From NCBI RefSeq assembly GCF_001458175.1, contig NZ_CYPW01000027.1, positions 213,728 through 277,727 on the forward strand: a stretch of 64,000 bases of DNA. Reading direction: 5' to 3'. The position numbers and the translations under genes were made by a program. The notes under the pieces were generated by a model. That model saw only the letters and a program-made list of their open reading frames with translations, did not search any database and had not been told where the DNA came from. Positions 44,904-53,358 of this stretch are shown in pieces. The DNA comes from Shimia marina. GTDB lineage: Bacteria > Pseudomonadota > Alphaproteobacteria > Rhodobacterales > Rhodobacteraceae. How positions within the stretch are numbered: position 1 is the first letter of the stretch; every line of letters starts with the position of its first letter.

Positions 44904-46454
44904 ATGGCAGAAGCATCGGCAAGACGCCGCGGACGTGGTGGTGGGGGCGCTGCGCGGCGCGCGGCCCGCACAGGTGTAAAAATCGAAGCGGCAAAGTACA
45001 TCGAGAGAAACATCCCGCTGACAGAGATTCTGAACGAAGAGGCGCTTGAGATCATCGAGCGCAACGCAGACATTCTCCTGGAAGAGGTTGGCGTTAACTT
45101 CGTGAACAACAAAGCCGCACTGGACCGTTGGAAAGAAGCGGGCGCCGATGTGGATTATGACGCGGAGCGCGTACGCATCCCACGTGGCATGGCGCGTGAG
45201 CTTTGCAAAACGGCCCCTTCGCGGATCATTCAGCACGCGCGCAACCCTGAGCGTAATGTTGAGATTGGTGGCAACACGCTGGTCTGTGCACCTGTTTACG
45301 GTCCCCCCTTTGTGCGGGATGCCGAAGGCGGACGCCGCTATGCGACGATGGCGGATTTCGAAAAATTCGTGAAGCTGGGCTATATGTCCAAATGGCTGCA
45401 CCACTCTGGTGGCACGGTTTGCGAACCGACCGATGTTCCGGTGAACAAACGTCACCTCGACATGCTTCTGGCGCATATGACTCTGTCAGACAAGCCCTTC
45501 ATGGGGTCGGTGACCGAGCCCAGCCGTGCGCAGGACAGTGTGGAAATGTGCGAAATCCTCTTTGGTAAGGAATTCGTGCAGGAAAACACTGTGATGACCT
45601 CGCTCATCAACGTGAACTCCCCCATGACGTTTGACGACATCATGATGGGTGCGCTGGAAGTTTATGCCAAGAACAACCAAGCCTGCATCGTGTCTCCGTT
45701 CATTGTGGGCGGTGCAATGGCTCCGGTCAGCGTGGTCGGCACTCTGACGCAGGTTCTGGCAGAAGTGACGGCAGGTATTGCCTACAGCCAGTTGATCCGC
45801 CCGGGCGCGCCTGTGATCTTTGGGGCGTTTGTGACGTCGATTGACATGAACTCCGGTGCGCCAACTTTCGGGACGCCCGAAGCGAGCCAGATCCTTTATG
45901 GCGCGGGGCAGCTTGCCCGCCGCATGGGGCTGCCTTTCCGCTCTGGTGGTGGTCTCTGTGGATCGAAACTGCCAGATGCTCAGGCGGCCTATGAAACTGC
46001 GCACACACATAATGCTGTGCTCAATGGTGGCGTGAACTTCATGCTGCACAGCTGTGGTTGGCTGGAAGGTGGTCTCGTATCGAGCTTCGAAAAGTTTGTC
46101 ATGGATGCGGATCAGCTGGGTGTGTTGCATAAACTGGCTGCCGGCGTTGCCTATGACGAGAATGCGCAAGCGATGGATGCTGTGCGTGAGGTTGGTCCTG
46201 GTGGGCACTATCTGGGCTGTGCCCACACACAGGCGAACTTCAAAGATGCCTTCTGGCGTTCTGATTTGCTGGATTACAAGCCGTTTGAAACTTGGGAAGA
46301 TGAAGGCGCGCGCGACACACAGGCGCTGGCGGCAGCCCGGGTGGCGGAACTGCTGGGTGCCTATGAAGCACCGCCGCTGGATCCTGAGGTCGAAGCGCGT
46401 TTGCGTGCCTATGTGGAAGAGAAGAAAGCTTCCATGCCGGATGCTTTCGTCTAA
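44904..46454 (+). CDS. MttB-family (trimethylamine methyltransferase-like) protein, copy 1
   Basis: A 516-residue MttB-superfamily protein without an in-frame amber codon, so it belongs to the non-pyrrolysine branch known for quaternary-amine demethylation (MtgB type). Residues 1-23 are an Arg/Gly/Ala-rich basic tail (ARRRGRGGGGAARRAART). The barrel shows GVNFVNNKAALDRWKEAG, FGTPEASQILYGAGQLARRMGLPFRSGGGLCGSKLPDAQAAYE and GGHYLGCAHTQANFKDAFW (in parts). It likely transfers a methyl group from a methylated amine to a corrinoid or folate partner; no corrinoid protein gene is adjacent. It has its own terminator at 46479. Confidence 0.9.
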   Translation: MAEASARRRGRGGGGAARRAARTGVKIEAAKYIERNIPLTEILNEEALEIIERNADILLEEVGVNFVNNKAALDRWKEAGADVDYDAERVRIPRGMARELCKTAPSRIIQHARNPERNVEIGGNTLVCAPVYGPPFVRDAEGGRRYATMADFEKFVKLGYMSKWLHHSGGTVCEPTDVPVNKRHLDMLLAHMTLSDKPFMGSVTEPSRAQDSVEMCEILFGKEFVQENTVMTSLINVNSPMTFDDIMMGALEVYAKNNQACIVSPFIVGGAMAPVSVVGTLTQVLAEVTAGIAYSQLIRPGAPVIFGAFVTSIDMNSGAPTFGTPEASQILYGAGQLARRMGLPFRSGGGLCGSKLPDAQAAYETAHTHNAVLNGGVNFMLHSCGWLEGGLVSSFEKFVMDADQLGVLHKLAAGVAYDENAQAMDAVREVGPGGHYLGCAHTQANFKDAFWRSDLLDYKPFETWEDEGARDTQALAAARVAELLGAYEAPPLDPEVEARLRAYVEEKKASMPDAFV

Positions 46455-46478
46455 GGTCCCTTAAAAAAATGTTGAGTG

Positions 46479-46504
46479 AGGCCCGCCCTGTGCGGGCCTT
46501 TTTC
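46479..46504 (+). terminator. Terminator of mttB copy 1
   Basis: AGGCCCGC and GCGGGCCT form an 8-bp stem with a five-base loop, followed by TTTTT. Confidence 0.9.
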
Positions 46505-46730
46505 ATTTTGGATCGCAGCTGTCTGAACTCCTGCGACCAGAGGTTTGGGTACAGAAGAATCAACGTATTTATGTGCGATGCGTATAAGAGCACACTTTTA
46601 GCGACTGTTGCGCCCGTATCGGTTCAGCGCACGGGCGTACATGACACTGTTCACCAATTTGCAACAAACCTTATCGGGCGCCAGCAGAAAGCTGGCCGCT
46701 TACACAGCCGACAGGGGCTGTGCAAAGCTT

Positions 46731-46751
46731 TCTGGATAAGTCTGTGGATAA
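46731..46751. promoter_or_regulatory. Two DnaA-box-like sites upstream of the DUF6456 gene
   Basis: TGTGGATAA (46743-46751) is a perfect DnaA box on the minus strand, and TCTGGATAA (46731-46739) differs by one base; they are 12 bases apart. They lie about 50 bases before the start at 46799. The rest of the 46505-46730 gap shows no gene. Confidence 0.5.
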
Positions 46752-46798
46752 CACAGGCAGAGAGTTTGACGTAAATAAGTGGTAAGGAGTGATGTGTT

Positions 46799-47881
46799 AT
46801 GCCGAGTGAAAGAGGTGCTCAAGAGTTTCCCAATTGGCTCCCCCGGAGTGTCGCCCGCTATGTGGCGCATACGGAGGAGGGGGTTTCTATAAGGGAATTG
46901 GCGCGACGTGACGGATGTCATGCATCTACGGTGATGCGCCAAATTCGCAAGTTGGAGACGATGCGGGATGATCCTCTGGTGGATGCCGCTCTGGAGCGGT
47001 TTCGGCTAAACAGCAGCGCTTCTGCTGACGTCGGTTTCGGAGAAACGGACGGGTGTGTTTCACAAATGCCAAAAGAAGACGTGCTGCGCTCGGAAGGGCG
47101 GCGCATTTTGAGCAGGCTTTCTCAACGCGGTGCGATTTTGGCAGTGGCAAAGGAGATGGAAAACGCGGTGGTGATGTACCGGGACGGTACGCGAGCGGCG
47201 GTCGTAACACGGCATATTGCGCAGGCAATGGCGTTGAAGGGTTGGATACGCTGCTCGATGTCAGGCCGTGTGTCACGTTACACCATCACACCCAGAGGGC
47301 GAACGGAGTTGGGCCGTATGTTGGCCAACGCCGAAAATACGGCGCAGAGTTTCGGGGATGGGCCTATCGCGTTTTCTGCGCAGCGTCAGCGCGCAACATC
47401 AGACAACATGACTGCCATGCCGCGGATGCGCAAAGCGCGATTTTCGACCGCTGACAGCCCGTTGACGATTTTGGCGCGCTTGCGTGACAAGGATGGCAAG
47501 ATGTTCCTTGGTTCGGACCTTGTGATGGCAGGGGAACGTTTGCGGGAAGACTTTGAATTGGCTCAGATGGCCCCGGTGGAGAGCACAAAGTGGAAACGCT
47601 TCTTACAGGCGCCGGGAGAGCTTAGCTATGAAGCGCAGGGGAAGGCGGAAAATAGCGCAGAGACGGCACGTAGGCGTGTTGCGACGGTGTTTGGAGAGCT
47701 TGGTCCGGGTTTGAGTGATATTGCTTTGCGGTGCTGCTGTTACCTGGAAGGATTGGAAGTGGTTGAAAAGCGTCTGGGGTGGTCGGCGCGGTCTGGCAAG
47801 ATTGTATTGCGGATCGCTTTGACCCGTTTGCGGGATCATTACCGGGCAGAGGCCGGCGGTGCTGGGGACTACATTGGCTGA
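46799..47881 (+). CDS. DUF6456 helix-turn-helix protein
   Basis: A 360-residue putative transcriptional regulator. The N-terminal part (residues 20-60) has a helix-turn-helix-like stretch REARRDGCHASTVMRQIRKLE (ELARRDGCHASTVMRQ). A second winged domain lies around residues 95-160 (RGAILAVAKEMENAVV onward), and a C-terminal sigma-factor-like helical region includes LGPGLSDIALRCCCYLEGLEVVEKRLGW and RIALTRLRDHY. Proteins of this kind are common in alphaproteobacteria, but targets are unknown to me. The upstream region carries two DnaA-like boxes, suggesting cell-cycle-linked expression. It is followed by a bidirectional terminator. Confidence 0.83.
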   Translation: MPSERGAQEFPNWLPRSVARYVAHTEEGVSIRELARRDGCHASTVMRQIRKLETMRDDPLVDAALERFRLNSSASADVGFGETDGCVSQMPKEDVLRSEGRRILSRLSQRGAILAVAKEMENAVVMYRDGTRAAVVTRHIAQAMALKGWIRCSMSGRVSRYTITPRGRTELGRMLANAENTAQSFGDGPIAFSAQRQRATSDNMTAMPRMRKARFSTADSPLTILARLRDKDGKMFLGSDLVMAGERLREDFELAQMAPVESTKWKRFLQAPGELSYEAQGKAENSAETARRRVATVFGELGPGLSDIALRCCCYLEGLEVVEKRLGWSARSGKIVLRIALTRLRDHYRAEAGGAGDYIG

Positions 47882-47894
47882 TGCCTGTACAAAA

Positions 47895-47917
47895 AAGCCC
47901 GCCTAAAAGGCGGGCTT
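47895..47917. terminator. Bidirectional terminator
   Basis: AAGCCCGCC and GGCGGGCTT form a 9-bp stem with a five-base loop between the plus-strand DUF6456 gene and the minus-strand peroxiredoxin gene. An A-run precedes the stem, giving a U-run for the minus-strand transcript. Confidence 0.85.
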
Positions 47918-47939
47918 CGTCATTCAGGAGCGGGGCTGC

Positions 47940-48488
47940 TTATGCTGCGGATTCAACATTTGCAGCTTCAAGGTACTTCAGCAGGTTCTCTGGGGAGCTC
48001 TCGCCATACGGGTCTTCGCCGTGGTTGTCTTCCAGACCTGGTTCCTCGAACCATGCTTCTACTACGCCGTCATTGATGATGGCGGCATAGCGCCAAGAGC
48101 GCAGACCGAAACCAAGGTTGTCCTTGCGTACCAACATGCCGACTTTACGGGTGAATTCGCCGGAACCATCAGGGATCACGTCGACGTTGTTTACGCCTTG
48201 TGCTTCCGCCCATTTGTTCATGACGAAGCTGTCGTTGACGGACATGCAGTAGATGTTTTCGACGCCAAGCTCTTGGAATTTTGCGAAGTTTTCTTCAAAG
48301 CCTGGAAGCTGGTAGGTGGAGCAGGTTGGGGTGAACGCACCTGGCAAAGAGAACAGGATGACGCGTTTACCTTTGAAGTAATCTGCGCTGGTCATATCCT
48401 GCCAGCGGAAAGGGTTCGGGCCACCAACGGCCTCATCACGAACGCGAGTTTTAAAGACAACGTTAGGGACTTTTGCGCCAACTTGCAT
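47940..48488 (-). CDS. Peroxiredoxin (Prx5 type)
   Basis: A 182-residue Prx5-family peroxiredoxin with the peroxidatic Cys at residue 56 in SLPGAFTPTCSTYQLPGFEE and the motif SVNDSFVMNKWAEAQ. It reduces hydrogen or alkyl peroxides, with thiols such as glutathione or glutaredoxin as donors. The ATG at 48488 (MQVGAKVPNV) has GAGGA upstream and fits the family better than the codon at 48503. It is cytoplasmic. The gene is alone, facing lipA divergently. Confidence 0.93.
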   Translation of the reverse strand: MQVGAKVPNVVFKTRVRDEAVGGPNPFRWQDMTSADYFKGKRVILFSLPGAFTPTCSTYQLPGFEENFAKFQELGVENIYCMSVNDSFVMNKWAEAQGVNNVDVIPDGSGEFTRKVGMLVRKDNLGFGLRSWRYAAIINDGVVEAWFEEPGLEDNHGEDPYGESSPENLLKYLEAANVESAA

Positions 48489-48707
48489 GGATGTGTTCCT
48501 CAATCAGAAGGGTTGTTGCAGTGACCTATAATGATTCTAAATTTGGGCGCAATGCTGCATTTGCAAAACAGGATTAAGAACACATCCCTGTGCCGCTTTT
48601 TCACCATTTCTCCATCAAATGCATATCTGCTTTGCGTTTCTGGTAGTGGCGGGCATTTTGCCTTATGTTAGACAACGGAAACCAGACGTGGTCGGGAGGA
48701 CCCAAAG

Positions 48708-49658
48708 TTGCGTGATCTGAAGCTGCCAGAGCAGCGCCATCCTGAGAAGGCGCATCGCAAAGACAATGCTCAGCCCAAAAAGCCGAAGTGGATTCGTGTA
48801 AAGGCCCCTACAGGGGAAGGCTATAACGCCACCAAGAAGATCATGCGCGAAAACAAGCTCGTGACCGTGTGCGAAGAGGCCGGTTGCCCGAATGCCGGGG
48901 AATGCTGGAGCCAAGGACATGCGACCATGATGATCATGGGCGAGATTTGTACCCGCGGTTGCACCTTCTGTAATATTGCCACAGGGAAACCGGATGGGCT
49001 GGATGCGTTTGAGCCGGGGCGCGTGGCCATGGCGGTGCAGAAGCTGGGCTTGAACCATGTTGTGATTACTTCGGTGGATCGTGATGATCTGGATGACGGG
49101 GGTGCGGAGCATTTCGCGCAAACCATCCGCGCCGTACGGCACCGCTCTCCCAAGACCACCATCGAAATTCTGACGCCTGACTTTCTGAAAGCCAAACCGG
49201 GCGCATTGGAAATCGTCGTGGAAGCCAAGCCGGATGTGTTCAACCATAATCTGGAAACCGTGCCGGGTCTCTATCTGGAAGTGCGTCCGGGTGCGCGGTA
49301 TTTCCATTCTCTGCGCCTTTTGCAGCGCGTGAAAGAGTTGGATCCTTCGATCTTCACCAAATCAGGCATCATGGTTGGACTTGGAGAAAAAGCACCTGAG
49401 GTGAAGCAGGTGATGGACGACATGCGCGCAGCGGATGTGGATTTTCTCACCATCGGCCAGTATTTGCAGCCCACACCGAAGCACCATGGTGTTGACCGCT
49501 TTGTCACGCCGGAAGAGTTTGAGAGCTATGAAAAATCGGCCTATGGCAAGGGCTTCTTAATGGTGTCCGCCACGCCTTTGACGCGCTCATCGTACCATGC
49601 CGGTGACGACTTTGCGCGCCTGCGTGATGCACGCGAAGCGCAGTTGGCCAAAGGCTGA
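48708..49658 (+). CDS. lipA: Lipoyl synthase
   Basis: A 316-residue radical-SAM enzyme that inserts two sulfurs into protein-bound octanoate to make lipoate. Both Fe-S clusters are visible: C55, C60 and C66 ([13 protein letters not shown]) for the auxiliary cluster, and C81, C85 and C88 (CTRGCTFC) for the SAM cluster. The start is a TTG at 48708 with GGGAGGA eight bases upstream; no ATG lies between it and the conserved region except one after residue 45. The length is normal for alphaproteobacteria. It is followed by a bidirectional terminator. Confidence 0.96.
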   Translation: MRDLKLPEQRHPEKAHRKDNAQPKKPKWIRVKAPTGEGYNATKKIMRENKLVTVCEEAGCPNAGECWSQGHATMMIMGEICTRGCTFCNIATGKPDGLDAFEPGRVAMAVQKLGLNHVVITSVDRDDLDDGGAEHFAQTIRAVRHRSPKTTIEILTPDFLKAKPGALEIVVEAKPDVFNHNLETVPGLYLEVRPGARYFHSLRLLQRVKELDPSIFTKSGIMVGLGEKAPEVKQVMDDMRAADVDFLTIGQYLQPTPKHHGVDRFVTPEEFESYEKSAYGKGFLMVSATPLTRSSYHAGDDFARLRDAREAQLAKG

Positions 49659-49707
49659 CGCGGTGCTTTAACCAACGCATCGTAATTGCCAAAAAACTGA
49701 TCTTGTT

Positions 49708-49740
49708 CAAAGGCGCCTCTTCTGAAAGGAGGCGCCTTTG
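49708..49740. terminator. Bidirectional terminator between lipA and mttB copy 2
   Basis: CAAAGGCGCCTC and GAGGCGCCTTTG form a perfect 12-bp stem with a nine-base loop. Its TTTG end serves the plus strand, and symmetric flanks serve the minus strand. Confidence 0.88.
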
Positions 49741-49746
49741 TTGCAT

Positions 49747-51285
49747 TTAGGGCTGTAGGTGGATGTTGAAGCGTGCGCGCAGCGCCTGATCTAAGTCCGG
49801 AGCAAAGCGCGCGCTGGCGGGCGTGGACAGGATTTCTTCTTTACGGGCCTTGGCTTTGGCAATCAGATCGGGCTTGCCGACTTCGGCCCATTCCTTGGGG
49901 GAGGTGCGGTCGCCGAAGGTTGGGTAGACATGATCTTTTTGCATGCGGCTCAGAGTGGCGTCTGTGCCCAGATAATGGCCCGGGCCGCCAACACAGACAC
50001 TGCGGATTTCCTCTAGGGCAAGTGTTGCGTCATCCACTTCTATGCCACGGACACAACGTTGCGCTTGACCGATGAGGTCATCGCCAAGGATCAGGCTTTC
50101 GTGGCAGAAGCCGAGGAGGGAGGCGTGCATGCCAGCAGCCTCGTAGACCATATTAAGTCCCGACAGACCAGCCATCACATTGGAGCACATCTGCTCCCAT
50201 CCGGCCTGCATATCCGGCAGTTTGCTGTCGCTGGCCCCTGCGGCCGCGCCGCCCGGTAGACCATAAAATTTGTGCATCTGTGCGCATCCTGCCGACAAGA
50301 GCGCCTGTTCTCCTGACCCGACACTCATGGCGCCTGTGCGCAGATCCAGCCCGAAAGGCCAGGTGCCGAAAATGGCAGGATGCCCTGGTTTGATCGCATT
50401 GACATAGACCATGCCTGCAAGACATTCCGCTGTTGCTTGAACAATGGCCCCTGCGATTGTGGAAGGCGCGGTCGCACCTGCCATTCCCGCAGACAGCAGA
50501 AGCACAGGCATGCCGCCGCGAATGCAGGCTTCCATCACTTCGCAGCTTTCGGTCGCAAATTTCATTGGGGGCACAACGAAGCAGTTGGTGTTGCTAACAA
50601 AGGGACGGTCGCGCCAAGCCTGTTCTCCCCCTGCAATCATATGCAGCATCTCCAGCGCGTCCGGCACAAAGGCAGGATCGGTGAAAGACACCCCGATATG
50701 TTTGGTTGTGCCTGAACTACAGGCGTAAATGGAGTTGAGATCCATTTCTTTGTTATCTGTCACATCCCGCGCCACCATGGGGCGTTGCAGGAAGTGAATG
50801 TTGTCCAACTGATGCGCGATGCGCGCTGCATCATGCAGATCTTGCAAGGTGCTATCGCGATAGTCGTTGGTGTCTATGTCCACCATATGGACCGCAGCCC
50901 CTGCGGTGCCGTAGTGCACGCGATGGCCGTTGAGCTGCAGATCATATTGTGTATCGCGGCCGCATAGCGTGATATCTTTGCAGGCTTTGGCAAGCATGTC
51001 TTCGACAAGAGCACGCGGAAAGCGCAGGCGACCGTCTTCTCCAAGAATGGCGCCGGCGCTTGTCATGATGTCAATGCCGCTCTGGGGCGCATCAATGAGG
51101 CCGATCTGCTCCAAGGCTGTGAGCGCGGTTTCATGGATTCGCAATACATCTTGATCAGAGAGTGGTTTGTAGTGTCCGCCTTGCATGCCAGCGCGGATGG
51201 GGCGGATGTCTTGGGTCAAAGGCGCGGCGCGAGAGGCGCGGCGTGCGGCTCTGCCACCTGAGCGGCGAGGGGATTGGGCGTTCAT
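49747..51285 (-). CDS. MttB-family (trimethylamine methyltransferase-like) protein, copy 2
   Basis: A 512-residue MttB-superfamily protein, no in-frame amber codon. Like copy 1 it begins with an Arg/Ala-rich basic tail (SPRRSGGRAARRASRAAP). Barrel motifs include IHETALTALEQIGLIDAPQSG, VGSGEQALLSAGCAQMHKFYGLPGGAAAGASDSKLPDMQAGWEQ and GGPGHYLGTDATLSRMQKDHVYP (in parts). The ATG at 51285 has AGGAACT upstream. A 38-base hairpin and a short leader frame lie directly before it, so translation may be controlled. It is likely a demethylase of a quaternary or tertiary amine; the substrate is unknown. Confidence 0.9.
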   Translation of the reverse strand: MNAQSPRRSGGRAARRASRAAPLTQDIRPIRAGMQGGHYKPLSDQDVLRIHETALTALEQIGLIDAPQSGIDIMTSAGAILGEDGRLRFPRALVEDMLAKACKDITLCGRDTQYDLQLNGHRVHYGTAGAAVHMVDIDTNDYRDSTLQDLHDAARIAHQLDNIHFLQRPMVARDVTDNKEMDLNSIYACSSGTTKHIGVSFTDPAFVPDALEMLHMIAGGEQAWRDRPFVSNTNCFVVPPMKFATESCEVMEACIRGGMPVLLLSAGMAGATAPSTIAGAIVQATAECLAGMVYVNAIKPGHPAIFGTWPFGLDLRTGAMSVGSGEQALLSAGCAQMHKFYGLPGGAAAGASDSKLPDMQAGWEQMCSNVMAGLSGLNMVYEAAGMHASLLGFCHESLILGDDLIGQAQRCVRGIEVDDATLALEEIRSVCVGGPGHYLGTDATLSRMQKDHVYPTFGDRTSPKEWAEVGKPDLIAKAKARKEEILSTPASARFAPDLDQALRARFNIHLQP

Positions 51286-51298
51286 AGAGTTAGTTCCT

Positions 51299-51336
51299 GT
51301 GATTTCTGTCAAAAACGGAAGTTTTTTAGAAATCAC
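51299..51336 (-). promoter_or_regulatory. Strong leader hairpin before mttB copy 2
   Basis: GTGATTTCT and AGAAATCAC form a perfect 9-bp outer stem, with AAAAAC/GTTTTT pairing inside. On the minus strand the 5' arm contains the stop codon of the leader frame, and the mttB2 ribosome binding site follows directly after the 3' arm. Confidence 0.65.
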
Positions 51337-51416
51337 GGACGCCCGCGTGCGGCGCGGCCACGTTCCGCGCCGATGGTGAGGATCACCAGTTGAATTTTAC
51401 TGCGTGTGCCCTGCAT
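51333..51416 (-). CDS. Short leader ORF (27 codons) upstream of mttB copy 2
   Basis: An ATG at 51416 preceded by GGGAGAG opens a 27-residue frame that ends at 51333, inside the hairpin that precedes mttB2. The peptide is hydrophobic in the middle (IQLVILTIGAE) and basic at the end (RGRAARGRP), with a similarity to the basic tail of the downstream protein (GGRAARR). It may be a leader peptide whose translation opens the hairpin, or a relic of a duplicated N-terminus. Too short for family assignment. Confidence 0.4.
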   Translation of the reverse strand: MQGTRSKIQLVILTIGAERGRAARGRP

Positions 51417-51471
51417 GGTCTCTCCCTTGCAGGGCAGTCTGCGACTCGCTTGACGATACGTCATGTCTGTT

Positions 51472-51505
51472 TGCGACACATGTCGCATTTGAGATGATTT
51501 GCGAC
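51472..51505. promoter_or_regulatory. TGCGACA repeats upstream of mttB copy 2
   Basis: TGCGACA (51472-51478) and TGTCGCA (51481-51487) form a palindrome with a two-base gap, and TTGCGAC recurs at 51499-51505. ATGTCGCATTT at 51480-51490 equals the motif at 44804 before mttB copy 1. Confidence 0.5.
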
Positions 51506-51520
51506 GTATTCGGTGTGTGG

Positions 51521-52708
51521 TCAGGAAGCCTTATGCGAGGCGAGGACCTCCGCGTGATCCACAAGTGTTTGTAGTGCTTGCTTAAAACGTTCATCAGCCA
51601 CGGTCATAGCAACACGAACGTGCCCATGGGCGGATGTGCCAAAGCTTTCGCCGGGCATCGTTGCGATGTGATGTGTGTCCAGAAGGGAATTTGCAAATTC
51701 TTCGCCGCTGAGGCCAGTGGCGCGTACATCGAGCATAATGTACATCGCCCCCTGCGCCGGGATCAGACCTACTGTGGACTGAGCGGCGAGAATGTCACTG
51801 GCCAATTTGCGGCGACGCCGGAAGGGCGCGGCAACTTCTTCTTCCAGTGGATTGCCTTGAGCCAGAGCAAATACGGCGGCGTCCTGAATGTAGCCCGGCA
51901 CACCGTAGGTGGTGTGGGTGGCCAGGTTGATCAGATGGGTGATCACCTCTTTGGGAGCGGCGATCCAGCCAATTCGGCTGCCGGTCATGGCATGGGATTT
52001 GGACATGGATCCAATCACCAGAGTGCGTTCTGCCATGCCGGGCAGTGCACGCGGGCTGAGATGTGCGCCCTCCCAGACCTGCGTGTCATAGACTTCATCT
52101 GAGATCAGCCAGAGATCCTGCTCCTGACAGACCTGCGCAATGGCTTGCAGCGTGTCGCGCTCGTAGATTGTGCCTGTGGGGTTGTTGGGGGTGTTGACCA
52201 GCAGCGAAGATGCGCCTTTGATGGCTTCTGATGTGATGTCCTCGGCTCTGGGCTTGAATGCGTTTTCTGCATGGGTGGCAATGGCGACTGGCTCTGCACC
52301 CACACTTCGAATGGTGCCGGGGTATGTCGCGTAGTAAGGATCGATGAACAATGCGCGGGTGCCGGGAGAGCAGGTGGCCAGGTGCGCGGCAAAAAGTGCA
52401 GATTGCCCGCCCGGGGTGATCAGAATGTTTTCATAGGTGGTCGGCACGCCTGTACGTTCTGCCAAACGCGTGGCGACAGCCTCGCGCAATTCTTGTGTGC
52501 CGGGCACCATGGCATAGCCTGTGTGACCACCGCGCGCGGATATATCCATGGCGGAGAGGATGATCGGATCTGTGCGAATGTCATGCTCACCAATGGTGAG
52601 TTCAATCACATCCGTGCCCTCGGCAATCATGCGCCGGGCTTTGTAAAAGACATCCCAGCCGTCTGAACCGCCACCGGTGATGTTTGTGATGCGCTGCGAT
52701 AGTTCCAT
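51521..52708 (-). CDS. Class I PLP aminotransferase
   Basis: A 395-residue fold-type I aminotransferase. It has ELTIGEHDIRTDPIILSAM, PGGQSALFAAHLATC, LLVNTPNNPTGTIYERD, the cofactor Asp-Tyr pair in ISDEVYDTQVW, and the Schiff-base lysine in IGSMSKSHAMTGSRIGWIAAP. It transfers amino groups between an unknown amino donor and 2-oxo acids. The ATG at 52708 has GGGAG before it, and the frame upstream to 52807 looks unrelated. It lies upstream of mttB2 on the same strand, with 235 bases between. A link to methylamine metabolism is speculative. Confidence 0.9.
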   Translation of the reverse strand: MELSQRITNITGGGSDGWDVFYKARRMIAEGTDVIELTIGEHDIRTDPIILSAMDISARGGHTGYAMVPGTQELREAVATRLAERTGVPTTYENILITPGGQSALFAAHLATCSPGTRALFIDPYYATYPGTIRSVGAEPVAIATHAENAFKPRAEDITSEAIKGASSLLVNTPNNPTGTIYERDTLQAIAQVCQEQDLWLISDEVYDTQVWEGAHLSPRALPGMAERTLVIGSMSKSHAMTGSRIGWIAAPKEVITHLINLATHTTYGVPGYIQDAAVFALAQGNPLEEEVAAPFRRRRKLASDILAAQSTVGLIPAQGAMYIMLDVRATGLSGEEFANSLLDTHHIATMPGESFGTSAHGHVRVAMTVADERFKQALQTLVDHAEVLASHKAS

Positions 52709-52817
52709 GTGCCGCACTCCCTTGGTCATTTTGGATGACAGGTGGCAGAGGGGCCTTCGGAAAGTCAAATTCAATGTGGTGATGTGGCCCATTCCGCAGC
52801 GTTGCAAGACCTGCCGT

Positions 52818-53297
52818 TTACTCGGTGGTCGGAGAATCTCCCATCAGATAACGCGGTCCTGTGCCACGACCGCGGGCGCGATCCTCGGGATTGTAGAGTT
52901 TGCAGTTTGACAGGCTGAGACACCCGCAGCCTATGCAGCCATCCAATTGGTCGCGCAGCTTGGTCATTTGCGTGATGCGTTCATCGAGTTTTTGGCGAAA
53001 TTGCTCTGAGATGGTTTGCCAATCCGTTTTGGTAGGTGTGCGATTTGAGGGCAGGCCAGCGAGGGCAGACCTGATTTCGGCAATGGAAAATCCCAAAGAT
53101 TGAGAGATCATCACAAAAGACAAGCGACGTATATCGGCGCGCTCAAAGCGACGTTGGCCGGTATCTGTGCGGTGCGGATGCACCAGTCTTTCTTCTTCGT
53201 AGTACCTGATTGCGGAGGGAGAAAGACCGGTTCGATCTGAGATTTGACCAATTGTCAGGCCGGTTGGACGCAGTCGGAGTGGAGGAATTTTTTTCAT
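52818..53297 (-). CDS. soxR: Redox-sensitive transcriptional activator SoxR
   Basis: A 159-residue MerR-family regulator. The N-terminal helix-turn-helix is LTIGQISDRTGLSPSAIRYYEEERLVHPHRT. A dimerisation helix follows, then the [2Fe-2S] cysteines C121, C124, C126 and C132 in CIGCGCLSLSNC, the SoxR signature. Oxidation by redox-cycling compounds or superoxide turns it into an activator. A SoxR box with a MerR-type 19-base spacer lies in the intergenic region, driving the VOC gene at 53406. No soxS is present, as usual outside enterobacteria. Confidence 0.95.
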   Translation of the reverse strand: MKKIPPLRLRPTGLTIGQISDRTGLSPSAIRYYEEERLVHPHRTDTGQRRFERADIRRLSFVMISQSLGFSIAEIRSALAGLPSNRTPTKTDWQTISEQFRQKLDERITQMTKLRDQLDGCIGCGCLSLSNCKLYNPEDRARGRGTGPRYLMGDSPTTE

Positions 53298-53327
53298 TTA
53301 GATCTGATTTATAACGATAAATTTCCA

Positions 53328-53358
53328 TTGATCTAAAGTTAACTTGAAGAATTACGCT
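53328..53358 (+). promoter_or_regulatory. SoxR-controlled promoter with 19-bp spacer
   Basis: TTGATC (-35, 53328-53333) and TACGCT (-10, 53353-53358) are separated by 19 bases, the overlong spacing typical of MerR-family targets. The spacer region contains TCTAAAGTTAACTTGAAG (53332-53349), which matches the E. coli soxS SoxR box at 15 of 18 positions as I recall that site. It points toward the VOC gene. Confidence 0.78.

Noticed and set aside
46731..46751. Replication origin
   Set aside because: Only two DnaA-like boxes, no AT-rich unwinding region and no origin-associated genes nearby.
44904..51285. Pyrrolysine-containing trimethylamine methyltransferases
   Set aside because: Both frames run to full length without an in-frame amber codon, so they belong to the non-pyrrolysine branch.
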